From Porphyromonas macacae DSM 20710 = JCM 13914 (GTDB taxonomy: Bacteria > Bacteroidota > Bacteroidia > Bacteroidales > Porphyromonadaceae), in assembly GCF_000379945.1 (NCBI RefSeq), contig NZ_KB904150.1, positions 27,213-91,212 of the forward strand: a stretch of 64,000 nt of DNA, in the 5' to 3' direction. A program made the position numbers and the translations under genes. Numbering within the stretch: the first letter of the stretch is position 1; each line of letters starts with the position of its first letter. Of the stretch, positions 8,987 to 17,603 are shown in pieces. Under the pieces are notes generated by a model that had not been told where the DNA came from, searched no databases, and saw only the letters and a program-made list of their open reading frames with translations.

Positions 8987-9062
8987 AAGTATTAAATTTC
9001 TTTGGATCATATCCGCAGGGCAAATATTTTTATATTCTTTTATCCCTGTCGGATTTGTCTTG

Positions 9063-9096
9063 CAAAAGTAACTATAAAAGTCTAATTGCCCCCAAA
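9063..9096 (-). promoter_or_regulatory. Promoter of the glutamate mutase operon
   Basis: On the minus strand TACTTTTG (9070-9063) matches TAnnTTTG, with TTTG (9096-9093) 22 bases upstream as the -33 element. Transcription would begin near 9056, giving a leader of about 70 bases before glmS. That is too short for a cobalamin riboswitch, and no B12 box was seen. Confidence 0.6.
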
Positions 9097-9371
9097 TATC
9101 CGACCATAAACTTGTCAATTTATTTTTTTTGAGGCCATAAAAATGACATGTTGCAGAAAAAGCATGGAAAATCCGGCTCTCTTTCGGCAATATGTAAGTT
9201 CGATTTTTTGTAATTAAGCGGGTATAAATCGAAAAGTGTATCAAAAAATCAAGAGAAAGCAATAGGTGATTTTTCTGAAGGAGGCTATCGATGTTGTTTG
9301 TTTTGATGTTTTTGTATGTGCCTTTACATCGAATTATGCGAAGGATTATTTTCTTTATATCATGACGGGAA
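9097..9371. other. Intergenic DNA with no recognised gene
   Basis: This is part of a 677-base gap between glmS (start 8986) and the V-ATPase K gene (end 9664). The gap holds the glmS promoter on the left and a dispersed repeat and the V-ATPase terminator on the right. This middle stretch shows neither a coding signal nor a strong hairpin that I can support. Confidence 0.5.
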
Positions 9372-9482
9372 TATTCTGCTTGATGGTTGAAGATTCTTCA
9401 GGCAAAGGATTTTCAACGAAGTTAACTTGGATAAAAATCCATCAGGCAAAGAATTTTGAACCCTCAGGCAATGGTTTTTATC
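9372..9482. repeat. Dispersed modular palindromic repeat, copy A
   Basis: Bases 9378-9410 match 30 of 33 positions of a segment that is identical in copies B (31863-31895) and C (61620-61652). A palindrome AAGTTAACTT lies at 9419-9428, and the word ATCAGGCAAAGAATTTT follows at 9441-9457. A third module, CCTCAGGCAATGG, is at 9462-9474. The copy is wholly intergenic and lies upstream of the glmS promoter and beyond the V-ATPase terminator. Confidence 0.8.
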
Positions 9483-9603
9483 TCTGATAGCGCGATGAAA
9501 GAATCCTTTTGGCGTATCATGATATTATACGCTTTCGGAATTTGAAGAATGATCTGTTCTTAAGAAAGAGATGGAATGGAGGAGAGCCTTAGGAAGTAAA
9601 ATG

Positions 9604-9642
9604 AAGAGGGTGCTGCAAAACAGAAAATTGCAGCACCCTCTT
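9604..9642 (-). terminator. Terminator of the V-type ATPase operon
   Basis: A 15-bp perfect stem: AAGAGGGTGCTGCAA (9604-9618) pairs with TTGCAGCACCCTCTT (9628-9642) around a 9-base loop, 22 bases beyond the K subunit stop. The minus-strand 3' side reads TCATTTTAC, so the U-run is weak but the stem is very strong. Confidence 0.75.
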
Positions 9643-9663
9643 TCAGGAAGACGATATTTTTGA

Positions 9664-10143
9664 TTACATGCCTACCATTGCCGGCACAGAGTTGAAAATC
9701 AAAATCGATACAAGTAAGGCCAAAATAGCATACAACTCAGGGAACACCGCCATTACCATGGTTGCACCGAATACATTGTGACCGGAACCGATGGCTTGAA
9801 TACCATTGGCACAAACTTTAGCTTGACGCAGAGCAGAGTAAAGACCTACAACACCCAAAGCCAATCCTGCAAAAAAGATAGCCCAGGCTGCCAAGATATT
9901 AAGTTTGCCTGCAGCCACCAGGTTTTGGATAAGACTTGAAGCCATAAAGAAGCCGACGAATCCGTAAAGACCCTGTGAGCTGGGTAGTGCACTTAAACCG
10001 ATATACTGACCCAAAGCATCCGGGTTTTTCTTCATTGAGCCTACTACCGCATTACCGGCTATGGTTACTCCAATACTGCTACCGATACCTGTTAGTCCGA
10101 CCATTAGAGCCACACCAAAATAAGCCAACATCATTTCATTCAT
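9664..10143 (-). CDS. ntpK: V-type ATPase subunit K (proteolipid rotor ring)
   Basis: 159 residues with four membrane helices in two hairpins, the duplicated V-type c-subunit form. The first hairpin ends in LPSSQGLYGF (Gln57). The second carries the ion-binding carboxylate Glu136 in VFPELYAI, with Gln107 in LRQAKV. These positions match the Leu/Thr/Gln/Gln/Glu ligand set of the Enterococcus hirae Na+-ATPase, with Ser for Thr, so Na+ transport is likely but unproven. It is the last gene of the operon and is followed by a strong terminator. Confidence 0.95.
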   Translation of the reverse strand: MNEMMLAYFGVALMVGLTGIGSSIGVTIAGNAVVGSMKKNPDALGQYIGLSALPSSQGLYGFVGFFMASSLIQNLVAAGKLNILAAWAIFFAGLALGVVGLYSALRQAKVCANGIQAIGSGHNVFGATMVMAVFPELYAILALLVSILIFNSVPAMVGM

Positions 10144-10180
10144 AATTCTGTTCTTTGTTTTATTGATTATACTTTATTGA

Positions 10181-12001
10181 TTATTTCTTGATTCGGAAAG
10201 GAGAGTAAGGTTTTCCTCCTCCTTCAAACTCATTGTTTTTGTAAAACTCCACAAAAGTGAGACGTAACGGGTGAACTAATGAACTGATTATAGCCAAGCC
10301 CATATTCAGTCCATGTCCGATAAGTAGAATCAGGAGCATCAAAGGAAATCTGATATACCACGGTGCCGTAGCTGTAGTATCGATGGCCAAAGAGTTAAAA
10401 ACGCTTCCTAAAATACCGCTTGTCAAACCGATAGCAAACAGCCGGATGTATGAGAGTGTATCTCCCAAGAGTCCGGAAGCCATATTATATGTATTCCACA
10501 AACCTGCTCCTACGTTGATCAGAGGGTTTTTACCGGGTGAATTATAAAAGAATGCAACCAAAAGACCTGCTATCGCAACTCCCCAGCATACATAGATGAC
10601 AGTGGGAGATATTCCGGCAATTAAGACCGGTAAAATCAAAGCCGCTCCGGCTGCAATCAATACCAATACCCATGCAAAGCGGGAAAGGCTGTATTTTAAT
10701 CCTTGCTGTTTTTTTACTTTAAGAGCTGCGATGAACTTACCGAACAGTATTTGGATAAGACCGATGATAATCGATAAGGTCATCAGATTGTCCTGGTTCA
10801 AAATAAAAGATTCTTTTCTTGCATAGGGTAGAGTAACTCCAAATACAGTGCCCACCATAAGCCCGATAACCAAGGCTCCTCCTCCGAGATATTGAAGAAG
10901 GGTGCAAACATTTTTAACTCCTTTGCTGTCACTCTTGATTTTACCGATGGTAGCAGCTATCAGCAGCAACAAGCCATAGCCGGCATCTCCGAAACAGAGA
11001 CCGAAAAACAGCAAAAAGAATGGAGCGAAAAGCGGGGTAGGGTCTATTTCTGTATAGTTGGGTAAGGAAAACATCTCGGTAATAGGCTCAAAAAAACGTG
11101 CAAAAGCATTATTCTTAAGTTTTACCGGAATTTTGTCCCCTTCTTCGATTTCCATTTTTTTGAAGAAATAACCTCCTGCTTCCAATGTCTGCTCAAGAGT
11201 CTCGACACTCTCTTCCGGTACCCAACCCTGTAATACTTTAACCGTTTCGCTTGCCTGAGATTCGGCTTGAATTAAAGCATTGGAGAAGTCGAAGCTGCTT
11301 TCGAGCTGTTTGTCGTACTCTTCCAACTCCCATAAACGGTTGTTGGCAAAATGACGCAGACCTTTTATGTTTTCTACCTGCAGATTTTCGATACTGTTCA
11401 ATTCTGCTTCAAATTCGGAGAGACTCTTATTCGGCATCCGAATTAAGTCTGCTTCCGGTTTCAGATAATCTTCTCCCTGTTTATTAATTGTAATGAAATA
11501 GACGTTTGAGCGTACATTATTAATTACAACAGCATTGTATTTATCTTCCCAGTCTTCTTTGAAGTTAGATTTGGTAGTGGAGAAGAAATCTATGATATAG
11601 CCATTATCCCGAAGTTTTTGAATGGTGGACATGTCGAAATCTCCCCAATTGCTCATATCATTTACTTCACGCTGTTTAGCTGCAAATTCTTGCTCTAACT
11701 CATTTCGTCTCTGAAGTAAATACTGTGCTTCTTTTAGAGATTCAAGCCCCTCTTCCATGGAACGCTCGGTCTTTGCAACAGGCGATTCTGTTATGTTTTC
11801 CATATCTTGAAAAGACTTAACCGCCCGCATTGTGGCTTTTAGATCTTTTCGCGCTTCGATTGTTTCCTGAAGCGTAGCCACATCTTTCGGATTCTGTGTC
11901 TCCCCGATATGTACAACACCTAATGAGCGTAGTTTATAGAGAAATTCTTTATACTCCTGATGGAAGATCAGGAATATGTATTTTTCCATTTTTACGATCA
12001 T
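10181..12001 (-). CDS. ntpI: V-type ATPase subunit I (a subunit)
   Basis: 606 residues. The N-terminal half is soluble, with coiled-coil stretches rich in Glu, Lys and Gln (about residues 40-130 and 180-270). The C-terminal half has several membrane helices starting near FFLLFFGLCFGDAGYG and containing YIRLFAIGLTSG, the region that carries the arginine of the ion half-channel. It forms the stator and ion path against the K ring. Its start overlaps the D subunit stop (ATGA), with a strong ribosome binding site (AGGAGG). Confidence 0.95.
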   Translation of the reverse strand: MIVKMEKYIFLIFHQEYKEFLYKLRSLGVVHIGETQNPKDVATLQETIEARKDLKATMRAVKSFQDMENITESPVAKTERSMEEGLESLKEAQYLLQRRNELEQEFAAKQREVNDMSNWGDFDMSTIQKLRDNGYIIDFFSTTKSNFKEDWEDKYNAVVINNVRSNVYFITINKQGEDYLKPEADLIRMPNKSLSEFEAELNSIENLQVENIKGLRHFANNRLWELEEYDKQLESSFDFSNALIQAESQASETVKVLQGWVPEESVETLEQTLEAGGYFFKKMEIEEGDKIPVKLKNNAFARFFEPITEMFSLPNYTEIDPTPLFAPFFLLFFGLCFGDAGYGLLLLIAATIGKIKSDSKGVKNVCTLLQYLGGGALVIGLMVGTVFGVTLPYARKESFILNQDNLMTLSIIIGLIQILFGKFIAALKVKKQQGLKYSLSRFAWVLVLIAAGAALILPVLIAGISPTVIYVCWGVAIAGLLVAFFYNSPGKNPLINVGAGLWNTYNMASGLLGDTLSYIRLFAIGLTSGILGSVFNSLAIDTTATAPWYIRFPLMLLILLIGHGLNMGLAIISSLVHPLRLTFVEFYKNNEFEGGGKPYSPFRIKK

Positions 12002-12618
12002 ACTGCCTCCTCCTTCCTGTTGTTATTGTTTCGCTTTTCTAAATTGGCACGCATAATCTTTTGCGACGATTTAGAGAGGCTTTCTTCATCCTCCAGATAA
12101 CGCTTGATTTTACGAATAGCATCTTGATAGCCCGGAATCTGCACTTTTTCAAACAAGTTGACTTTTTGGGTCGTTTTCTTTCGTGCATATTCCAGAAAAT
12201 CCAATTTCAATTTCAAAAACTCTGCCTGTATACCGGTGGTGGCCAAACGCTCGAGCAGTTCGATTCCTTCTGCATACCAGGATGGGGAGTTGAATAGACT
12301 GAAGGGCTTGATCTCGTAGTGGATATCTTCTAATACGGGTATAACCACGCCTGCCACTTTCTTTGTAGAAAGATCTACACGGTTTACGGATATCAGGTTC
12401 GGATTAAATTCATCCCACATACTAACCATACTTTGATAGCCCTGGATTTCCTGTTCAAGTTGCTGTTCCAATTTTACCACTTCTCGCTTGGTTTGTTTGA
12501 CCTGAATACGCAGTGCACTTTCCTTACTCTTGATTGTCGGAAGAGTGCGCAAACGCATTTTCAGGTTCTTTTCCTGCTGCTGAAGGGATGTTTTATTGTA
12601 TTGAAACTTAATAGCCAT
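11998..12618 (-). CDS. ntpD: V-type ATPase subunit D (central stalk)
   Basis: 206 residues, helical and coiled-coil in character throughout, as expected for the rotor shaft that turns inside the A3B3 head. The start MAIKFQYNKTSLQQQEKNLKMRL matches the family's N-terminal helix, and the C-terminal helix includes VNLFEKVQIPGYQ, a conserved V-type D pattern. It overlaps ntpI by four bases and follows ntpB by 10 bases. Confidence 0.92.
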   Translation of the reverse strand: MAIKFQYNKTSLQQQEKNLKMRLRTLPTIKSKESALRIQVKQTKREVVKLEQQLEQEIQGYQSMVSMWDEFNPNLISVNRVDLSTKKVAGVVIPVLEDIHYEIKPFSLFNSPSWYAEGIELLERLATTGIQAEFLKLKLDFLEYARKKTTQKVNLFEKVQIPGYQDAIRKIKRYLEDEESLSKSSQKIMRANLEKRNNNNRKEEAV

Positions 12619-12628
12619 ATCTATCGAT

Positions 12629-13972
12629 CTATTTTCCGTGCTTTACCCGGGTATTTTCAGGCCAATATTCATCAATAAGAGCTTGCTTGATGTTAACTTC
12701 TGCAGGAGTGAAATATTTTGAGAAAAGCCCCCATGTCTTATCCAACATTTCTGTGGTGTCGAGATTAACATCGATTGCTAATAATTGAGAAGAATAGTCT
12801 TCGGCGAACCTTAATGCACGATTGTCGTAATCCGTGAGGTCGAAACCGTTTTCCATTTTCGTTTGAGCATTTGCGGCATCAGAGTAAAGCCGTACGGCGG
12901 CATTCATTACCTGTGGGTGATCCTGACGGGTTTTCTTGCCGATTACCAATTGCTTCAGACGGGAAAGAGAACGGAACGGGTCTACGATAACCTTTCCGAC
13001 GTTTGCATCTTTACGTAAATAAAGCTGACCTTCCGTAATATAACCCGTATTGTCGGGTACGGCATGTGTGATATCGCCACCGGACAGTGTCGTTACTGCA
13101 ATGATTGTGATAGAGCCGCCATCGGGGAATTGTACTGCTTTTTCATAAATCTTAGCCAAATCCGAATAAATAGAACCCGGCATGGAGTCTTTCGACGGAA
13201 TCTGGTCCATACGGTTAGATACGATAGCCAAAGCGTCGGCATAGTTAGTCATGTCTGTTAGCAAGACCAGTACCTTCTCATGTTTTTCTACAGCAAAATA
13301 TTCTGCCGCAGTTAATGCCATATCCGGAATTAACAAACGTTCTACAGAGGGTTCTTGAGTGGTATTGATAAAACTGATGATACGGTCTAAAGCCCCTGCG
13401 TTGCTAAAAGTATTTTTGAAGTACAGGTAGTCGTCATTGGTAAGTCCCATACCTCCCAAGATAATTTTATCGCTTTGTGCGCGGAGGGCTACCATCGCCA
13501 TAACTTCATTGAAGGGTTGGTCCGGATCTGCGAAAAATGGAATTTTTTGTCCGGTTACCAAAGTGTTATTCAAATCGATACCGGCGATACCGGTGGATAT
13601 TAGTTCCGAGGGTTGATCCCGACGTACGGGGTTTACGGAAGGTCCTCCGATTTCTACCTCTTTTCCCTCAGGCATAGGACCGCCATCTATCGGTTCACCG
13701 TATGCGTTGAAGAAACGTCCGGCTAATTGATCTCCCACCTTTAATGTCGGGGCTTTGCCGGTGAAAATGACTTCGGCGTTTGTCGGTATGCCTTCTGTGC
13801 CTCCGTATACCTGAAGCGTAACTTCATCCCCGATAATACGCACAACCTGTGCCAAACGTCCGTCTATGGTTGCAAGCTCGTCGTTACCGATACCTGTAGC
13901 GTGAAGCATACAAGTGGCTTTGGTAATATTAGATATCTTGGTGTATATTTTTTGAAATGCTTTCGTTGCCAT
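12629..13972 (-). CDS. ntpB: V-type ATPase subunit B (regulatory)
   Basis: 447 residues, the non-catalytic head subunit. It has the beta-barrel, nucleotide-fold and helical domains of the family but lacks a Walker A loop: the position reads GQKIPFFADPDQPFNE. LLTDMTNYADAL and SNRMDQIPSKDSMPGS are typical of V-type B subunits. It alternates with subunit A in the hexamer. It lies 15 bases after ntpA. Confidence 0.96.
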   Translation of the reverse strand: MATKAFQKIYTKISNITKATCMLHATGIGNDELATIDGRLAQVVRIIGDEVTLQVYGGTEGIPTNAEVIFTGKAPTLKVGDQLAGRFFNAYGEPIDGGPMPEGKEVEIGGPSVNPVRRDQPSELISTGIAGIDLNNTLVTGQKIPFFADPDQPFNEVMAMVALRAQSDKIILGGMGLTNDDYLYFKNTFSNAGALDRIISFINTTQEPSVERLLIPDMALTAAEYFAVEKHEKVLVLLTDMTNYADALAIVSNRMDQIPSKDSMPGSIYSDLAKIYEKAVQFPDGGSITIIAVTTLSGGDITHAVPDNTGYITEGQLYLRKDANVGKVIVDPFRSLSRLKQLVIGKKTRQDHPQVMNAAVRLYSDAANAQTKMENGFDLTDYDNRALRFAEDYSSQLLAIDVNLDTTEMLDKTWGLFSKYFTPAEVNIKQALIDEYWPENTRVKHGK

Positions 13973-13987
13973 ATTTCGTAGTATATC

Positions 13988-15739
13988 TTATTTATCTTCA
14001 ACCATTGCTTTTAATTCAGCCTCATATTTCTGGAAGTTATTGCTGTTATACTCTGAGTAGTTCATCTGTTTGCAGATGTTAATTAACTTTTTAAAGTATT
14101 CAGATACTTCTACGAAGCCTTCAAACTCAAACTCTTTTCGGCAAATATCGGAAACGAGGTTCATCATATACTCTTGTCTTTCCAGCGGAGTATTGCAGTC
14201 GATATCGTCAAAAGCGTCTTGCTGCAGGATAACGAAGTCGATTAATTCTGCTTTCCAGAATGTAACGTGATAATCTACGGGAACACCGTCATCTCCAAGA
14301 ATATTGATTTGTTCCGCAATATCGCGTCCCTGATGCAGTCTCATTTTCAGGTCGTTGATTTTATTGACCCAGTTTGCACCGATACGGTTGCTGATATACT
14401 CTTTAAATTCCGGGTATTCCAAGTATTTGGAGTAACTGTCTATGGGGTTTACAGCCGGATAGCGTTTGCTGTCTGCACGCTCTTGTTGCAAAGCATAGAA
14501 ACACCGGGCTACCTTCTTTGTATTTTCGGTAACAGGCTCTTTAAGGTTACCGCCGGCAGGGGATACGGTACCGATAAAAGTTACAGAACCGGTTTCCCCG
14601 TTATTTAGATTGACGTATCCTGCACGTGCATAGAAGTTTGCTATGATAGCGGAAATATCCATCGGGAAAGCATCCGGGCCGGGTAGCTCCTCAAGGCGGT
14701 TACTCATCTCACGCAGAGCTTGTGCCCAACGTGACGTGGAGTCGGCCATTAAAAGAACTTTCAATCCCATGGTTCTATAATACTCAGCAATAGTCATTGC
14801 CGTATAAACAGAAGCTTCACGAGCGGCAACAGGCATGTTTGAAGTGTTTGCAATAATAATGGTACGTTCCATCAACTTCCGGCCTGTATGAGGGTCTTCC
14901 AAGTGCGGGAATTCGGCAAAAATTTCTACAACTTCGTTCGCGCGCTCTCCGCAAGCTGCAATAATTACGATATTGGCATCCGCCTGTTTTGAAATAGCGT
15001 GCTGGAGAACTGTTTTCCCCGTACCGAACGGACCGGGGATAAATCCGGTACCTCCTTCGACAATGGGGTTGATCGTATCGATGGTTCTAACGCCTGTTTC
15101 CAATAATTTGAAGGGTCTGGGTTTATCGCGGTAGCAGGTGATCGGTACTTTAACAGGCCATTTCTGAACCATAGTTATTTCATGGTCTTTTCCTTCACCG
15201 TCCGTGACCACTGCAATCACGTCGTTAATACGGTAAGAACCTTCCTTTTCTACACTTTTAACTTTATATTTTCCTTCAAAGACAAAAGGTACCATGATTT
15301 TATGAGGCTGGAAATTTTCATCTACCTCCCCTAACCATGAACCGGCCTGAACGATGTCTCCTTCTTTGGCGAGAGGTTTGAACTCCCATACCTTGTCTGC
15401 ATCTAAAGCTTCGGTATAGTCGCCTCGTTTCAGGAATACACCTTCCATCTTGTCCAGGTCATTTTGCAGTCCGTCATAATTCTTAGACAGAAGTCCCGGT
15501 CCCAATGTGACCTCGAGCATGTGTCCGGCAAACTCTGCTTCATCGCCGATACGCATGCCACGGGTGCTTTCAAAAACCTGTACATAGGCTTTTACGCCAT
15601 CTATTACCTTGATGACCTCGCTCATCAACTTTACGCCACCTACGGTAATGTAGCAAATCTCATTCTGAGATACAGGTCCGTCAACCTCTAAAGTTACCAG
15701 GTTGGAAACGATACCTTTGACAACTCCTTTTGTAGCCAT
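13988..15739 (-). CDS. ntpA: V-type ATPase subunit A (catalytic)
   Basis: 583 residues. The catalytic P-loop GPFGTGKT lies in the segment FIPGPFGTGKTVLQ, the catalytic glutamate is in AACGERANEVVE, and MADSTSRWAQALRE follows. The segment before the P-loop is the V/A-type insertion absent from F-type beta subunits. In anaerobes such enzymes mostly hydrolyse ATP to pump Na+ or H+, but synthesis is possible. It lies 8 bases after the DUF2764 gene. Confidence 0.97.
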   Translation of the reverse strand: MATKGVVKGIVSNLVTLEVDGPVSQNEICYITVGGVKLMSEVIKVIDGVKAYVQVFESTRGMRIGDEAEFAGHMLEVTLGPGLLSKNYDGLQNDLDKMEGVFLKRGDYTEALDADKVWEFKPLAKEGDIVQAGSWLGEVDENFQPHKIMVPFVFEGKYKVKSVEKEGSYRINDVIAVVTDGEGKDHEITMVQKWPVKVPITCYRDKPRPFKLLETGVRTIDTINPIVEGGTGFIPGPFGTGKTVLQHAISKQADANIVIIAACGERANEVVEIFAEFPHLEDPHTGRKLMERTIIIANTSNMPVAAREASVYTAMTIAEYYRTMGLKVLLMADSTSRWAQALREMSNRLEELPGPDAFPMDISAIIANFYARAGYVNLNNGETGSVTFIGTVSPAGGNLKEPVTENTKKVARCFYALQQERADSKRYPAVNPIDSYSKYLEYPEFKEYISNRIGANWVNKINDLKMRLHQGRDIAEQINILGDDGVPVDYHVTFWKAELIDFVILQQDAFDDIDCNTPLERQEYMMNLVSDICRKEFEFEGFVEVSEYFKKLINICKQMNYSEYNSNNFQKYEAELKAMVEDK

Positions 15740-15747
15740 TATTTATT

Positions 15748-16761
15748 TTATTTCTGTTGTTTCTTTTTGAATTCATCCAATGATTTTCGACTCTCCGATT
15801 TAAGTGAGTACACAATATTGCGGAATGTTTTTTCTCCTGTTACTTCATTGAGGTTTACCCAGCGTTCGATGATTCCTAACTGTATGTAGTAACTTAATAC
15901 TCTTTCTATGCTGAAAACCTTGGTAAAACATTCATCTTCCAGCCATCTCCAGCGAAATAAGTCTAAATCACGTTCACGTTTGCTGATATCCTGTTCTTCG
16001 GCGATTGCAATCATTTGCGGTAAATAGGGCAGTTCGTCTCCTAACCCAAAATCTTTGGCCGTTGAAGTCCGCATTTGATTTTCAACATATGAATCTCCAA
16101 CGATAAGATTTTTAGTCTCCCATCCCAACTTTTTCGTTGTATATACCGCTAATACATTTTTAAGGTTAAGATTGAGTTTGAACCAGTCTTCCATGAAGTC
16201 GTTCGATTGCTTCATGGCATATTCATAATATAGAGCCGATAGCCTGTCTTCTTTGGACGGTTTATAATCAATAATATCGCTATCCCGGTCTTTACTTTCT
16301 TCTAATGCCTTTTTTTCGTCTTCATCTATGGGCGTGTATCTTTCCAATAGATATTTGTATATGTATTCCGGGATGTGTTTGAATTTCTCAGGCTGTTTTT
16401 TGCGAGCTATGGAAAAAACGATCTTTTTGATTTCAACTTCCGTAAAAGCTTGAAACTTTTCAGCGTTTTCTTCTTTTCGATCGAACTCGTTTATTCCGGG
16501 CTTATTATCTGCTTCATCTAAGAATTCATCGGATGAAGATTTGGTTGCGGATTCTTCTTTTTTTTCTTCGTCTAATTTTTCTAATAATACGAGAAGTCTT
16601 CTATTCTCATTTTCATAGCGAAGAATATTGAGCAATTTCAGGTCTCCGGGTGTTAGCTCTTTTTCTAAAATTTCCGCAAATCCGTTCTGTGTCATAGGCA
16701 ACTTGCGTTGCTCCACAGAAATATTGGGCAGTCCGGAAACTAATGCGTAATAATTAGCCAT
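15748..16761 (-). CDS. DUF2764 protein, probable C-like stalk subunit of the V-ATPase
   Basis: 337 residues, starting MANYYALVSGLPNIS, the typical DUF2764 beginning. The sequence is mostly helical and charged, with an acidic middle (about residues 65-105). Its constant place between subunits E and A in Bacteroidota V-ATPase operons, and the absence of an ordinary subunit C gene, suggest that it fills the role of subunit C (d), the socket between rotor and membrane ring. That role is inferred from context and weak overall resemblance. Confidence 0.85.
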   Translation of the reverse strand: MANYYALVSGLPNISVEQRKLPMTQNGFAEILEKELTPGDLKLLNILRYENENRRLLVLLEKLDEEKKEESATKSSSDEFLDEADNKPGINEFDRKEENAEKFQAFTEVEIKKIVFSIARKKQPEKFKHIPEYIYKYLLERYTPIDEDEKKALEESKDRDSDIIDYKPSKEDRLSALYYEYAMKQSNDFMEDWFKLNLNLKNVLAVYTTKKLGWETKNLIVGDSYVENQMRTSTAKDFGLGDELPYLPQMIAIAEEQDISKRERDLDLFRWRWLEDECFTKVFSIERVLSYYIQLGIIERWVNLNEVTGEKTFRNIVYSLKSESRKSLDEFKKKQQK

Positions 16762-16770
16762 GGCTATTGA

Positions 16771-17361
16771 TTAGAAAAGCATTTTGGCTAATTGAGGTCT
16801 CAGGAAGCTTTTAAACAGCTCAATAAATTCAGCTTCTCCAAAAATCATTTTGTATGATCCGTCCTTTGGCCCGATTTGGAAAGAAGTAGGAATACCGCTA
16901 ACGCTATTTATGGATACGCCTTTATCCAGTAATTCCTTGGCATTTGATACAAAATAGGCATTTAGCTTTTCTGCTTCGGAGGTTTTGATTTCCAAACCAT
17001 TGTCAGGATTCCAGCTACGAACCATTTCTAAAATAATCTGCTGCATGAAGGCCGGATCTGCCATTGCCGCCTTTACATTGTTGCTTACAATGTCACCGGT
17101 TAATTTATCTGTTACGGCACTTTTTAACGATTCGATCATTTGATCAGCATACAGCTTTAGTTCGGATTGCGTATTTTGCTGAAGTACGGTTGCCTTTTTT
17201 TCGGCTTCCTTAATAATACTTTCAGCCTGCGCTTTGGCTTCTTGCATTATCGTATCACGTTTTGCCGTGGCTTCTGCAATGATTCTTTCTGCTTCTGCGT
17301 TACCTTTTTGGACGCCTTCGTTAAAAATTTTTTGAGTGAGTTCCTGGATCTTTGAGTCCAT
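16771..17361 (-). CDS. ntpE: V-type ATPase subunit E (peripheral stalk)
   Basis: 196 residues. Residues about 15-75 are an Ala/Glu/Lys-rich coiled coil (KGNAEAERIIAEATAKRD), which forms the peripheral stalk; the C-terminal half is the globular domain that binds the head. It is the first gene of the operon, with a -7 element about 50 bases upstream. No subunit G/H partner gene, the usual coiled-coil mate of E, is found in the operon. Confidence 0.93.
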   Translation of the reverse strand: MDSKIQELTQKIFNEGVQKGNAEAERIIAEATAKRDTIMQEAKAQAESIIKEAEKKATVLQQNTQSELKLYADQMIESLKSAVTDKLTGDIVSNNVKAAMADPAFMQQIILEMVRSWNPDNGLEIKTSEAEKLNAYFVSNAKELLDKGVSINSVSGIPTSFQIGPKDGSYKMIFGEAEFIELFKSFLRPQLAKMLF

Positions 17362-17410
17362 ATCTATATTGTTTAGTATTTGATTCGTGGTCTTTAGGAT
17401 AATTCCATTA

Positions 17411-17418
17411 CAAATATA
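17411..17418 (-). promoter_or_regulatory. Promoter -7 element of the V-ATPase operon
   Basis: TATATTTG on the minus strand matches TAnnTTTG and lies 50 bases upstream of the ntpE start. No convincing -33 TTTG was found at the right spacing in this very AT-rich stretch. Confidence 0.45.
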
Positions 17419-17603
17419 AATAATACAAAATAATATATACTATTAAAAAGGAATATATCAATGTTCTTTTATCCGATAAAGAAAAAAACAAGAAAAATTT
17501 GGAGCGGTTTATAAATTGTAAAAAGAATTTTTTTGTGGTGTTTTCTTTTTTGGGATATGGATTTTATGCTCTTTATAAATATTATAATAGCAATAAATAC
17601 AGT

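Noticed and set aside
8987-9062. Cobalamin riboswitch before glmS
   Set aside because: The predicted leader is about 70 bases and no B12 box or multi-stem structure is seen.
8987-9262. N-terminal extension of glmS
   Set aside because: The open frame continues upstream, but the extension crosses the promoter, and the protein from 8986 has exactly the family length.
9266-9487. A 73-codon open frame on the plus strand
   Set aside because: It runs through repeat copy A; the frame is not kept in copies B and C.
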